In this document: positions 9,261 to 18,148 of the stretch, in pieces
Numbering within the stretch: position 1 is the first letter of the stretch
Layout of the letters: each line of letters starts with the position of its first letter
Assembly (NCBI GenBank): GCA_964607515.1
Contig: CAZSKU010000027.1
Location: 1-33,952 of the forward strand
From: UBA6080 sp964607515
Lineage (GTDB): Bacteria > Fermentibacterota > Fermentibacteria > Fermentibacterales > JCC-6
Length of the DNA stretch: 33,952 bases
Direction: 5' to 3'
Program-made: the position numbers and the translations under genes
The notes under the pieces: generated by a model
Seen by the model: only the letters and a program-made list of their open reading frames with translations
Told to the model about the DNA's origin: nothing
The model's database searches: none

Positions 9261-10043
9261 GTGAAAAGACTGGTCATAATGGCGGCGGTGGCGCTGCTGG
9301 CGGTTTCCTGCGTAGGAAAGTCGCCGGAACAGAAAGCCGTGGAGCAGAGCTACCTCGACCTGGTGGAAGCCCTGATGGCCGGAGACGGCCACACCGTCTA
9401 CAACCTGTCCACCCAGAACAGCAGGGATTTCATGGACCGGCTGGCGGTGGCCATGACCGACATGGGCTTCGGCGAGATGGATAACGGAGGCGACCTCTTC
9501 GACATGTTCCTGGAGGAGGAGGAATTCGGCGAGCTGAGTACCGTGGTCAACTCGGTTTCTGTGGAGGGCGGCTCGGCGACCCTTGTCTCCGAGGGCGACA
9601 CCCTTCAGTTCCGGCTCGAGGACGGCGTCTGGCGGGTGGACGTGGAGCAGGTCTTCCGGGAGGGGTTGGAGGAGGGGCTGGAGGGTTCCGGCCTGACCGT
9701 TGACGATATCCTCGAGGGAGGATTCCCCGCCGGGGACCTGATTGACGTTCCCCAGGGCTACAGCGTGGGCGTCGGCGCCTCCCCGGTCACAATCCGGAAC
9801 GACCTCGGCAGCTGGGACATCCACGGGGTGTGGATAGATCCCTCGTCGGAGCCCGAGTGGAGCGAGGAGCGCCTGGGACCGGGCTACATGCTGGCGGTGG
9901 GAAGCAGCTTCACGGTGATGGTGGACCCAGGGGTCTACGACATCATGGTGGTGGATCAGGACGGGGACAGCTACACGAGGTGGGAGATTGAAGTCGGCCC
10001 CGGTGGCTACTCCTGGAGCGTGAACCTGGCGGACATGGACTGA
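9261..10043 (+). CDS. Lipoprotein of unknown function
   Basis: A 260-residue protein starting at GTG 9261 with AAAGGGGGAAT upstream. Residues 1-17 form a lipoprotein signal with lipobox LAVSC. The region that follows (EQKAVEQSYLDLVEALMAGD, then a run of acidic residues LFDMFLEEEEFGEL and a strand-rich segment FRLEDGVWRVD) looks like the small alpha+beta (NTF2/DUF4878-like) domains that accumulate in exported lipoproteins. The C-terminal ~100 residues are a beta-rich domain (TIRNDLGSWDIHGVWIDP) of unknown type. It forms a two-gene operon with the propeller lipoprotein starting 45 bases downstream. No function can be assigned. Confidence 0.7.
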   Translation: MKRLVIMAAVALLAVSCVGKSPEQKAVEQSYLDLVEALMAGDGHTVYNLSTQNSRDFMDRLAVAMTDMGFGEMDNGGDLFDMFLEEEEFGELSTVVNSVSVEGGSATLVSEGDTLQFRLEDGVWRVDVEQVFREGLEEGLEGSGLTVDDILEGGFPAGDLIDVPQGYSVGVGASPVTIRNDLGSWDIHGVWIDPSSEPEWSEERLGPGYMLAVGSSFTVMVDPGVYDIMVVDQDGDSYTRWEIEVGPGGYSWSVNLADMD

Positions 10044-10087
10044 CAGTGCGGGGGCACCCGCCGGTCCGACCAAAGATCGGAGGGGGA

Positions 10088-11173
10088 ATGCGGTTCATAG
10101 TTCCCGCAGCCGCGGCTGCGCTGGCGTTAACCGGGTGCGGAGGCGGGGCCGCCGTTGCGGAAATCCCGGCGGACACACTGGTGTTCACCGACACCGTGGG
10201 AGTCCTGCTGGGCGACAGTTGCATGATGTTCGGCTCCGTCAGCCGGGTGATCCCCGTTCCCGAAGGCTTCGCGGTACTGGACGGGATTTGCTGCAGAGTG
10301 TCCATCTTCGGCCCCGACGGAGGGTTCCTGAGAAGCGCGGGCCGGGCAGGGGCGGGACCCGGGGAGTTCTCCATGCCCTTCAGTTTCTGTCGGCTCCGGG
10401 ACGGCGGCTTCCTGGTGTACGATCTGGGAGCCAGGGCCATGACTCTGCTCGCCCCGGATCTGGTGTTCACCGGATCGTACCCCACTGAAAGAGCGGTACT
10501 GCTGGGGATGGAACCGGGGGGGGGCGGCGCCGCGGTGGTGCACTGGATAGTCGTCGAAGTCCGGGAAGACGGGCTCTGGGGGGGATTCCGGCTTCAGGCG
10601 GCGGACCCGGCCACCGGAGAACCCGCGGTCACCTACATGGAACACATGACCGCCCTGGGTTCCTCCGATCTCGATCTGAGGCCCTTCTGGCCGATTTTCT
10701 GCACCGACGTGGATGGAGCGGTGTACGTCGCCATGCTGGACGGGGCGGAGTACAGGATAGACAGGTATTCGCCCGGGGGCGAGCTGGAGGGCTCGATTGT
10801 CCTTCCCCCGGAGGAGAGGCCTTTGTTCGATTCCGAGACGCATTCCCTGGTTTTCCTCCCGATCACCATGCCCATCCAGGCCAACGACGGCTCGTGCACG
10901 CTCACGGTTTCCGCTCCGGAAACCCATCCCTACGTCACCGGGCTGTCGGTGGACGGAGACGGGAACATCTGGGTGCGGCGGATGGGGCTGGCCGATTCGG
11001 AAAGGTGGGACGTGGTGTCCCCGGAGGGGGAGCTGCTCCGCCGGGTGGTGCTCCTGGCGGACACCACCGGCGGTGACTATCCTGCACTCCACGTCTCTCC
11101 GGACGGCATGGCGGCCACCCGGCGGGAGTACGAGACGGAAAGATTCTACATGGTGGGGCCGGGGGAACCCTGA
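10088..11173 (+). CDS. 6-bladed beta-propeller lipoprotein (orphan member of the propeller family)
   Basis: A 361-residue lipoprotein (lipobox LTGC after a short Ala-rich helix) with strand pairs typical of NHL/6-bladed beta-propellers: GFAVLDGICCRVSIFGPDGGF, then AGPGEFSMPFSF, AVYVAMLDGAEYRIDRYSPGGEL and DGDGNIWVRRMG. The same landmarks (GPGEF/GPGEV, DGxGxLWxxR) and the same length occur in the three propeller lipoproteins at 25855, 27306 and 28705, so this is a family member away from the radical SAM cluster and with no small Cys-rich peptide gene next to it. ATG 10088 is preferred over the upstream GTG 10046 because GGAGGGGGA precedes it and the signal peptide starts there. Confidence 0.78.
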   Translation: MRFIVPAAAAALALTGCGGGAAVAEIPADTLVFTDTVGVLLGDSCMMFGSVSRVIPVPEGFAVLDGICCRVSIFGPDGGFLRSAGRAGAGPGEFSMPFSFCRLRDGGFLVYDLGARAMTLLAPDLVFTGSYPTERAVLLGMEPGGGGAAVVHWIVVEVREDGLWGGFRLQAADPATGEPAVTYMEHMTALGSSDLDLRPFWPIFCTDVDGAVYVAMLDGAEYRIDRYSPGGELEGSIVLPPEERPLFDSETHSLVFLPITMPIQANDGSCTLTVSAPETHPYVTGLSVDGDGNIWVRRMGLADSERWDVVSPEGELLRRVVLLADTTGGDYPALHVSPDGMAATRREYETERFYMVGPGEP

Positions 11174-11192
11174 GAGCCGGAGACGGTTCCGG

Positions 11193-11942
11193 TCAGCCCT
11201 GCATTGCGAACCGGCGGATGACGCCCGAAATCTTCGCCAACTCCCGGGCCCGTTGGGGATAGGGCACCCCGGTGGAGCCCGTGGCCAGCGTCAGCCGGTC
11301 CAGCCCGGGCCGGTACTCCATCACGTCCTCTCCGTGGGTGTTGCTGTCGAGGTAGCTCACCAGGAGCTTTCCATCGGGCAGCTTCTCTATTCCCGTCAGG
11401 AGCAGGGCGTGGGCGTCGATTCCCGGAGTCTGGAACTTCACGTACATGATTCCCTGAAGGGCGAGCCCCGCCAGGATGCTTTCCATCAGCCCGGCCATGG
11501 AGCCGGGGGGAAGCCTCGAGGCCCCCGTCAGCCCGTTTACCCAGGCGAAGCGGACGATCCCGTCGTACAGCTGCCACCGCTCCAGCATCTTCTGAATCAT
11601 CGCCCGGTGGTCCCGGGAGAAGTCCGCCAGGCAGCGGTAGCCGGGAATCCTGACTACCCTGGAAGCCCTCATGATGGAGTATGCGATGGTCAGCGTCTCC
11701 CCCGGGTCGGGGGGCGGGGCGTCGGGTTCGAAATAGGCAAGGTAGAGTGCGTTCCTGGTGAAACGGGAGTGCCACCAGCAAACCCCCTTGCGCAGGAGCC
11801 CTCCGGAGTTCAGAAAAATCAGAAGGTTGGGATTTGAGCCTCCCCCGGGAGGGTTGGCCGCCAGGGCCCGGACGTATTCGGGTTTTCCCGCCGAACCGAC
11901 ATAATCCTGCCGGGAGACCGCCGCAGGGCGCCAGAGGGGCAT
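11193..11942 (-). CDS. Possible papain-like cysteine peptidase (unrecognised family)
   Basis: A 249-residue protein, no signal peptide. I do not recognise the family. The order and neighbourhood of three residues suggest a papain/C39-like active site: Cys55 followed by Trp in KGVCWWHSRFTRNALYL, His178 in DAHALLLTGIE, then Asp199/Asn201 in SYLDSNTHG. The segment after the His (a strand, then a short acidic turn, then LVSYLDSN) is the way papain-fold and C39 peptidases display the His and Asn/Asp. This is inference from pattern only. The start at 11942 is supported by CGGAGG upstream. The gene is convergent with the propeller lipoprotein and divergent from the HD-domain gene, with TATA-like boxes for both directions in the 171-base gap. 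Confidence 0.45.
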   Translation of the reverse strand: MPLWRPAAVSRQDYVGSAGKPEYVRALAANPPGGGSNPNLLIFLNSGGLLRKGVCWWHSRFTRNALYLAYFEPDAPPPDPGETLTIAYSIMRASRVVRIPGYRCLADFSRDHRAMIQKMLERWQLYDGIVRFAWVNGLTGASRLPPGSMAGLMESILAGLALQGIMYVKFQTPGIDAHALLLTGIEKLPDGKLLVSYLDSNTHGEDVMEYRPGLDRLTLATGSTGVPYPQRARELAKISGVIRRFAMQG

Positions 11943-12113
11943 CAACGCCTCCGTCCGCAAGGCCTGCCCGGCGGGCGCCGGGCGGCATATAGGATCCCCC
12001 CCCTCCCCGGGGATGATATAAGGGCACTTCGAGACCGGGGCAACAGCGCAGGGGGTTCTGGCCTTCGGAGGGTCGCCGGAGCATGTTACACAGAACCGGT
12101 CGGGAGGAAACCC

Positions 12114-12917
12114 ATGCAGAGCAGCCACAAGAGGGAGGAACTGGAGCGGAGGATTCTCAGGGCGCTGGCGGGGGATGCCCTGGCGGTGGCTGAGCAGGTC
12201 TTCGCCGACGAAGAGGTCCAGGCCATGCAGGAGCACGCCAACACCGTGTCCATAATGCGGCTGGGGATGAACGACCACGGCCCGGTTCACATGCGGATCG
12301 CCGCCATGAACGCCCTGGCCATGCTGGAGCTGCTGGTGGAGGGGGAGGTGTCGCTGAACCTTCAGACCGAGGCCGGGCTGTCCCCGGACGATTCGAGGAT
12401 AGCGGTGTTCCTGGCCGCCATGCTCCACGACGTGGGAATGGGTGTGGAGCGGGACGGCCACGAGGAGCATTCACTTCTGCTGGCGAAACCGGTGGTGGAC
12501 AGGATACTGGAAGAGAGGATGCCCGGAGCGTGGAAACGCCGGGCCGCCGTCAGGGCGGCGGTGATGGAGGCCATCGCCGGGCACATGACCAACAGGAAGG
12601 TTTCGTCCATTGAGGCGGGGCTGGTTCTGGTGGGCGACGGGTGCGACATGGAACACGGCCGCTCACGGATCCCCGAGATAGTCTCCCCCGGGCCCAAGGT
12701 GGGGGACATTCACCGCTACTCCGCCTCGGCGGTTGACAAGGTGGACATCCGCCGGGGCGACGACCGGCCGATCCGTATCGAGATCTCCCTTCGGGAGAAC
12801 GCCGGGTTCTTTCAGGTGGAGCAGGTGCTGTTCCCCAAGGTCAACGCCAGCCCTGTGAAACCCTACATCGAACTGGTGGCGGGCAGAAAGGGGGGAGCCC
12901 TGCTCCGATACCTCTGA
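12114..12917 (+). CDS. HD-domain metal-dependent phosphohydrolase
   Basis: A 267-residue cytoplasmic protein with the HD superfamily ligands in order: NDHGPVH (His55, His59), MLHDVGM (His105-Asp106), the following GHEEHS (His116, His119), AGHMTN and GDGCDMEHG. The early HGPVH motif and later GDGCDM identify a subgroup of HD proteins common in archaea and deep bacteria whose substrate, probably a nucleotide or phosphate ester, is not known. A beta-rich tail (RIEISLRENAGFFQVEQVLFP) follows. The start has GGGAGG upstream with normal spacing. It ends 9 bases before the stop of the convergent gene, so the two transcripts probably overlap. Confidence 0.82.
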   Translation: MQSSHKREELERRILRALAGDALAVAEQVFADEEVQAMQEHANTVSIMRLGMNDHGPVHMRIAAMNALAMLELLVEGEVSLNLQTEAGLSPDDSRIAVFLAAMLHDVGMGVERDGHEEHSLLLAKPVVDRILEERMPGAWKRRAAVRAAVMEAIAGHMTNRKVSSIEAGLVLVGDGCDMEHGRSRIPEIVSPGPKVGDIHRYSASAVDKVDIRRGDDRPIRIEISLRENAGFFQVEQVLFPKVNASPVKPYIELVAGRKGGALLRYL

Positions 12918-12925
12918 CCGGCGGT

Positions 12926-13447
12926 CTACTCCAGTATCTCCCCGCTGTTCAGGTCGAAAGTGAAGACCCTGCCATCAATTCCCTCGACCCTGTAGAGGAA
13001 GGTGTCTCCGGAAGACGACTGGAATCCCAGCCTGGCTCCGAAGACCTCGTAGTGGGACACGCTCCGGGAAATGCCGCTGCCGAGGCTGTATATCTCCAGG
13101 GTGGAGTACTCCCGGAGGGTCCGGCCGTCCCTGTAGAAACCGATGGCCAGATGGTCCTCCCGGGGGTCGTATCCCTGGCTCCAGGGCCCGAACCTCACCA
13201 GGCACAGGTCACCGGAACCTCCAAGGTACATCTCCGAGGCGTACCAAGGGTACTCCGCCACCGGGACGTCACCCTCCCGGCAGACCTGGAAGACCCTTGT
13301 CACCCCCGCCGTTCCCCAGAGTTCGTCGGGAATGCTTCTGGCGTAGTACCGTCCGTACTCCGACACCCTCACCAGAGGGACGTTGGAGGCCTCCTGGTCG
13401 GCCATGGCCGCGACCGCCAGCAGAAGTGCGGTGAAAACGTACCTCAT
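12926..13447 (-). CDS. Small exported protein of unknown function
   Basis: A 173-residue protein with a cleavable signal peptide (MRYVFTALLLAVAAMA) and a strand-rich mature part (GDLCLVRFGPWSQG, FYRDGRTLREYST, FDLNSGEILE) that contains a WD/YWTD-like repeat feel but is too short for a propeller. Not recognised. AAGGAGAATC precedes the ATG at 13447. It begins 23 bases after the stop of the PQQ-type propeller gene on the same strand and is probably the last gene of that operon. Confidence 0.65.
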   Translation of the reverse strand: MRYVFTALLLAVAAMADQEASNVPLVRVSEYGRYYARSIPDELWGTAGVTRVFQVCREGDVPVAEYPWYASEMYLGGSGDLCLVRFGPWSQGYDPREDHLAIGFYRDGRTLREYSTLEIYSLGSGISRSVSHYEVFGARLGFQSSSGDTFLYRVEGIDGRVFTFDLNSGEILE

Positions 13448-13470
13448 GAAGATTCTCCTTCACCTGAGGG

Positions 13471-15147
13471 TCATCTGAGAACGCACAATCCCGTGGTCGC
13501 CGTATAACCTTCCAGGGTGAGCCTCGCGAAGTACATTCCCGATGGAACCGGCGAGCCGCCGGGATCGGTTCCGTTCCACGACACCGAGTGGGGTCCGGAG
13601 CCCATTCCGCCATCCAGGAGAGACGCCACCGGCCTTCCCGTCAGATCGAACACCCGCAGGGAGACATACCCCGGCGAGTCCAGGGTGAAACCTAGGTTCG
13701 TGGATGCGGAGAAGGGGTTCGGGGCCGCCCGCAGGAAGGCTTCCACCCCGGATGGTCCCGTGCCTGTGCCGGTCACGGTGAAGCTCACGGTGTCCGCCGC
13801 TACAGGAACTCCCTGGAAGTATGAGGCGGCGATCAGCAGGTTGCTCCCCACCTGGGCGAAAAGGTCTCCCCTGTAGGTGAACCTGGGGGATCCGAAGGCG
13901 TAGAGGTTCCAGTCCATCCCCGCGATATAGACCACTCCGTCGGTGACCGCCGGGCTGGAATAGACCTCCGTTCCGCCGGTCTGGTAGGACCAGAGTTCCT
14001 GACCCGTTTCGATGTCCAGGGCCCTGACCTGGCCGTTGGCCCGGTCGGCGCCCTGGCCGAAGAACACCGTTCCGTCCGCCAGAGCCGGGGAACCGTGCTG
14101 CACCCCGGGAACCGACCATAACACGGACCCGTCCGGGGCCGAGAGCCTGTGGAAAGAGTCCACCTGGTCGGCGAAGAAGATACTGCCGTACCCGAAGGCC
14201 GGGGTGGCGGCGATGTACCTGATACCGGGACTGATTGGCCTCTGCCAGATCGTCTCTCCGGTGAGGGCCATAATGCCCCTGGCGTACCCGTCAAACCCGC
14301 ATATGTAGATGGTTCCGTCAACGTAGACCGGAGAGGAATCCCAGTATCCGGTGGGGGAGTCGGAGTTCTCCCATACCGTGCCGCCGTCCGCCGTATCGAG
14401 GGCGTAGAGGCTTCCCACGTAAGTGGGCACGAAGAGCAAGTCATCGTGAACCGTGACGCACCCGGTGCTGTAGGCCGGCAGGGTGACCTGCCAGAGAAGA
14501 TCCCCCGTGGATGCATCAAGGGCGCAGACGTCGGTGTTGCTCCAGTCCGGGGCGTGGGTGAAGTAGGCCACCCCGTCCGCCACCGCCGGCGTTCCGTTCA
14601 TCTTGAAGCCGGGGCTGGGTTTGAAGACCCAGATACGCTGGCCAGTCAGGGCGTCCAGGCACCACGCCGAGTCCGCGGGGACGTACACCCTGCCCTGGTA
14701 CCAGGTGACCGCGTCGTCCACGTGGTTCACCACGTCGTACTCCCAGAGAATCTCCCCGGTGTAGGCGTCCAGGGCGAAGAGGGTGGACTGCTGGTCCGAC
14801 GCGAAGTACACGATTCCGTCCACCACCACCGGGCCGCAGAACTCGTGGGTGTCGCCGGTCACCGGGGCCGTCCAGAGGACGGATCCGTCGGCGGGGGCCG
14901 GGGAGTTGGAGAACCCGGTGTGATGGTTGTTCCCCAGGTAGGTGTACCAGTCGGTGACCAGCCTGGGCACCTGTTCCGGAGGGCTTCCGTTCAGGGTGAA
15001 AACCACCGAGTCCGGCGGCTGGCCGCCGTTTTCCGCCAGGGCGTTCAGGGTGAGCCAGTCGCCTCCGTAGACCCCGCCGTCCTGGGGCTCGGTTATCACA
15101 AGGCCCACCGCGGAAACCAGCGCCATGGCAATCACAGGTAGAACCAT
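13471..15147 (-). CDS. PQQ-type beta-propeller protein with FlgD-like/type IX sorting domain
   Basis: A 558-residue exported protein. After a short signal peptide it carries about seven repeats with the PQQ-propeller motif: LFALDAYTGEILWEYD, CLDALTGQRIWVFK, CALDASTGDLLWQVT, YALDTADGGTVWEN, RALDIETGQELWSYQ. These form an extracellular binding/scaffold propeller; no PQQ-dehydrogenase active-site residues were seen. The last ~85 residues are a Por/FlgD-like C-terminal domain (APNPFSASTNLGFTLDSPG, VFDLTGRPVASLLDGG, SGMYFARLTLEG, final LCVLR), used for type IX secretion in Bacteroidetes and common in FCB lineages. GGAGGGTGAG precedes the ATG at 15147. Confidence 0.88.
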   Translation of the reverse strand: MVLPVIAMALVSAVGLVITEPQDGGVYGGDWLTLNALAENGGQPPDSVVFTLNGSPPEQVPRLVTDWYTYLGNNHHTGFSNSPAPADGSVLWTAPVTGDTHEFCGPVVVDGIVYFASDQQSTLFALDAYTGEILWEYDVVNHVDDAVTWYQGRVYVPADSAWCLDALTGQRIWVFKPSPGFKMNGTPAVADGVAYFTHAPDWSNTDVCALDASTGDLLWQVTLPAYSTGCVTVHDDLLFVPTYVGSLYALDTADGGTVWENSDSPTGYWDSSPVYVDGTIYICGFDGYARGIMALTGETIWQRPISPGIRYIAATPAFGYGSIFFADQVDSFHRLSAPDGSVLWSVPGVQHGSPALADGTVFFGQGADRANGQVRALDIETGQELWSYQTGGTEVYSSPAVTDGVVYIAGMDWNLYAFGSPRFTYRGDLFAQVGSNLLIAASYFQGVPVAADTVSFTVTGTGTGPSGVEAFLRAAPNPFSASTNLGFTLDSPGYVSLRVFDLTGRPVASLLDGGMGSGPHSVSWNGTDPGGSPVPSGMYFARLTLEGYTATTGLCVLR

Positions 15148-15229
15148 CTCACCCTCCTTCCCTCCGCCGCCTGAGAAACGGCGGACTCTTTCCGAGACAT
15201 GATAACAGGAATCTCCGCCGGGTCAAGCA

Positions 15230-15607
15230 CTATCCGGACGTTAACTCCGGGCAGATCAGGGGTTCGTTCCATGGAACCAGGTCGGAGTAGAACACGTTCC
15301 GCTTGGATGCCGGCAGCGCCCGGGTTTCCAGGTCGAAGACCTCCACCATGATGGTGTCGCCCGGGGCCGGCAGTACCTCCCGGTCTTCCGCGAACCAGTG
15401 CTGCACCGCCGCCACGCTTCCCAGGTGCACTCCTTCGGAGTAGACTTCGAACTCCACGGCTTCGTAGCGGTCCTCGTACTCCACCCCCTCGGCGACGCCC
15501 CATTCGGCGTAGAAGGTGGAGTAGTGCCTTACCGCGGCCAGGGTGAAGGGGCCGGCTCCGGCGGCCGCCGTCAGGAGGAGCACCGCCGCGACGGTTCGAT
15601 GGGTCAT
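15230..15607 (-). CDS. Small exported protein of unknown function
   Basis: A 125-residue protein with a signal peptide (MTHRTVAAVLLLTAAAGAG) and a mature part of strands (YEAVEFEVYSEGVHLGSV, PGDTIMVEVFDLETR). Not recognised. AAAGGA lies before the ATG at 15607. It is the middle gene of a minus-strand run, 26 bases after the helicase stop and 82 bases before the propeller gene start; that 82-base gap shows no terminator. Confidence 0.6.
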   Translation of the reverse strand: MTHRTVAAVLLLTAAAGAGPFTLAAVRHYSTFYAEWGVAEGVEYEDRYEAVEFEVYSEGVHLGSVAAVQHWFAEDREVLPAPGDTIMVEVFDLETRALPASKRNVFYSDLVPWNEPLICPELTSG

Positions 15608-15633
15608 GTCGGTCCTTTCGAATGGCGTTCCGG

Positions 15634-17583
15634 TCAGTACCGGTCCCTCAGGGCGTTCAGGCCTCCGGTGGTCCTGGGTTTCCAGCCGTGGACCTCCCGG
15701 GAGGCCAGTTCCTCCGGCACCTCCGCCAGGAAGTACTCCTCGCCCCGGGTGGGGGTGTTCAGCATGTAGAAGGCTCCCCGGTGCTCAGATGACCTGCTCA
15801 GGTGCAGTTCGTCCATGGCCCTGGTCAGGGCAACGTAGAGAACCCGCCTTTCCTCCTCCTCCGAGTCCAGGTCTCCGAAGCTCCGGGCGTGGGGGTAGGT
15901 TCCCGGCCGGGCTCCCGCCACGAAGCAGATCCTGGATTCGGTTCCCTTGGCGCTGTGAACCGTGATCAGGGTCACAGCGTCGTCCTCCTCCAGCTTGTGT
16001 ATTTCGGTGTTGGTCATCGGTTCCAGGGTGAAGTCGTCTATGAAGTTCGACAGGCTGTCGTACCTTCCGGCCACGGTCACCAGCAGGTCCAGATCCTGCC
16101 GGCGCCGGTCCCACCGGTCGTACCGCTCCGATAGGGTCTCGGATAGGGAGGCGACCGCCGCCGACACGCACGCCCTGGGCCTCCCCGCCAGGGGCAGCGC
16201 CCTTGCCAGGGCAGTGACGGCGGGATGGTCCGGGCCGAACCTATCGGTTATCACCAGCATGAAGTCTTCGTCCCCGCCGGTTTCCAGGCTGTCCAGAATC
16301 CTCTCGGCCCGCACCTTCCCTATCCGGGGCCACAACTGCAGGTAGCGCATCCACGCCAGGTCGTCCCGGTGGTTCCTCACCAGCCGCAGCAGCGACATCA
16401 CGTCCCTGACGTGGGCGCTTTCCGTGATCTTGGTTCCGCCGATGTAGCGGTAGGGGATGGATCTCTGGATGAACTCCGCCTCGAAGGGTTTGGCGTCGAA
16501 GGAGGTTCTCACCAGCACCATCATGTCATGGTAGGGGATTTCCGCCGCGAGCCTCTCCTCGATGGTGTCCGCCACCCACTCCGTTTCCTCGAAGACGCTG
16601 TCGAAGTCGTGCAGCGAGGGGCGGAAGCCGCACGACCCCCGGACCGCCTGAAGCCCCTCGCCGTAATCGAAGGGCGACCTGGCCAGAAGCCAGTTGGCCA
16701 GGTCCAGAATCTCCTGGTTGCTCCTATAGTTCCGGGTGAGATACAGCACGGCGCTCTCCGGGAACAGCTCCCCGAACCGGTAGACGTGCTGGAATTCCGC
16801 CCCCCGGAACCGGTAGATGGACTGGGCCGGATCGCCCACGCAGAAGAGCCTCACCCGCTCCGACGAGAAGTGCCGGAGTATCCTGAACTGCAGGGGGTTC
16901 GTGTCCTGCATCTCGTCCACCAGCACCTCGTCGAAGAGACCGGTGAGGTCGCGGCGGAGGGCGGGTTTCCGGTCAAGGGCTTCGCTGAAGCACCACAGCA
17001 GGTCGTCGTAGTCCAGGTATCCCCGCTCGGTTTTCAGCCGCCGGTATTCGTCGAAGATGCGGCAGTACAGCTCCGCCTGCTCCTGCTCCAGGTCGGTGAA
17101 GGCCAGCAGGTAGGTCTCGGGGTCCTGGCAGGTGTTGCGGCTGTAGGAGTGGAACTTCAACAGCTCCGCCGCCCGCGGCACCTCCCTGGCCTCCTCCCGG
17201 GTCATGGCGCTCACCAGATTGCTCCGGGCTATGGTCATCAGGGCCTTCTGGTCGTCGGCGTCTATCACGTTGAGCCCCGCCACGTCGAAGCTCTTGGGCA
17301 GCATGCTTATCACCTTTAAGCAGAAGGCGTGGAAGGTGCCCGCCTGCATCTTCTCGCTCAACGGGCCGATCTCCCGTTTCAGGCGGACCTTCATCTCCCG
17401 GGCGGCACGGTTGGTGAAGGTCATCAGCAGCAGCCGGGACACGTCCGCCCCGGACCGGGCCAGGTGCGCCGCCCGGGCGATTATCGTCCGGGTCTTGCCG
17501 CACCCGGCGCCCGCGGTGACAAGAAGGCTTCTGGCCTCACCGGAGTAGGTGGCCGCCGCGATTTGCTGCTGGTTGAGTTCCAT
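15634..17583 (-). CDS. UvrD/PcrA-type superfamily 1 DNA helicase
   Basis: A 649-residue ATP-dependent 3'-5' DNA helicase of the UvrD/PcrA/Rep class. All core motifs are visible: Q-motif LNQQQIAAA, Walker A TAGAGCGKT (residues 23-31), motif Ia TFTNRAAREM, Walker B LVDEMQD (221-227), motif III GDPAQSIYRFRGA, motif IV region LTRNYRSNQEIL, motif V VHSAKGTE and motif VI YVALTRAMDEL. It is shorter than PcrA (~720) and lacks the usual C-terminal RNA-polymerase-binding extension. The start at 17583 (MELNQQQ) is preferred over 17610 because the conserved sequence begins there and GGGAG precedes it. No nuclease domain is attached. It lies in a minus-strand run with small exported proteins, which gives no functional hint. 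Confidence 0.92.
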   Translation of the reverse strand: MELNQQQIAAATYSGEARSLLVTAGAGCGKTRTIIARAAHLARSGADVSRLLLMTFTNRAAREMKVRLKREIGPLSEKMQAGTFHAFCLKVISMLPKSFDVAGLNVIDADDQKALMTIARSNLVSAMTREEAREVPRAAELLKFHSYSRNTCQDPETYLLAFTDLEQEQAELYCRIFDEYRRLKTERGYLDYDDLLWCFSEALDRKPALRRDLTGLFDEVLVDEMQDTNPLQFRILRHFSSERVRLFCVGDPAQSIYRFRGAEFQHVYRFGELFPESAVLYLTRNYRSNQEILDLANWLLARSPFDYGEGLQAVRGSCGFRPSLHDFDSVFEETEWVADTIEERLAAEIPYHDMMVLVRTSFDAKPFEAEFIQRSIPYRYIGGTKITESAHVRDVMSLLRLVRNHRDDLAWMRYLQLWPRIGKVRAERILDSLETGGDEDFMLVITDRFGPDHPAVTALARALPLAGRPRACVSAAVASLSETLSERYDRWDRRRQDLDLLVTVAGRYDSLSNFIDDFTLEPMTNTEIHKLEEDDAVTLITVHSAKGTESRICFVAGARPGTYPHARSFGDLDSEEEERRVLYVALTRAMDELHLSRSSEHRGAFYMLNTPTRGEEYFLAEVPEELASREVHGWKPRTTGGLNALRDRY

Positions 17584-17656
17584 GCGCTCCCGTCCCGTTC
17601 CCGGGAACATAGCGGGAAGGGGAACGGATGAGTAGGAACCGGCCCGGCGAGAGGCG

Positions 17657-18148
17657 TCAATCCCTCCAGACCGGGGGCGACAGGCTGTTGACCCCGTAGT
17701 AGTAGTCGAAGAGGTAGACTCCGGAATCGGCCGCCGGATCCCATTCCACCTGCACGGTTCTGCCGAGATCGTCGAAGGAGTAGACCAGGTCGTGCTCTCC
17801 GAACCGGAGCCAGACGCATCTGCCCCAGTCCGCGGCCAGAACAGGCAGTTCCAGGGCCTGCTCCCGGGTAATGGGCGCCGGGGCGCAGGGCAACGCCAGT
17901 GGATCGTACTCCCTCATTCCGTCCCCCCAGAACCTGGTCAGCCCCGGAATGTTCACCGTGTCCGACACCCACGTGGAGTCGTCCTCTCCCATGCGGCGGT
18001 ATTCCAGAACCACGATGTCGGGATGCAGCCGGTCTTCCCCGGGAATGGGGGGCGCTATTTCGGTCAGATCTCCGGGGTTTGCAGGCACGTACGTGTTCCC
18101 CGCGTCCGGGAGGGATGAGAGAACGGCGATGAAAAGGAGCCGGGTCAT
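17657..18148 (-). CDS. Exported protein of unknown function
   Basis: A 163-residue protein with a signal peptide (MTRLLFIAVLSSLPDAG) and a Pro/Asp-rich mature part with strands such as CVWLRFGEHDLVYSFDD and SGVYLFDYYYGVN. Not recognised. The ATG at 18148 overlaps the TGA of the TfoX-domain gene by 4 bases (ATGA) and has GGGAGGAG inside that gene, so its translation is probably coupled to it. Confidence 0.65.
   Translation of the reverse strand: MTRLLFIAVLSSLPDAGNTYVPANPGDLTEIAPPIPGEDRLHPDIVVLEYRRMGEDDSTWVSDTVNIPGLTRFWGDGMREYDPLALPCAPAPITREQALELPVLAADWGRCVWLRFGEHDLVYSFDDLGRTVQVEWDPAADSGVYLFDYYYGVNSLSPPVWRD

Noticed and set aside
17597..17608. Perfect 12-base palindrome GTTCCCGGGAAC just upstream of the helicase, possibly an SOS operator
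   Set aside because: Several perfect 12-base palindromes are expected by chance in 34 kb, and it does not match a LexA box that I can name.
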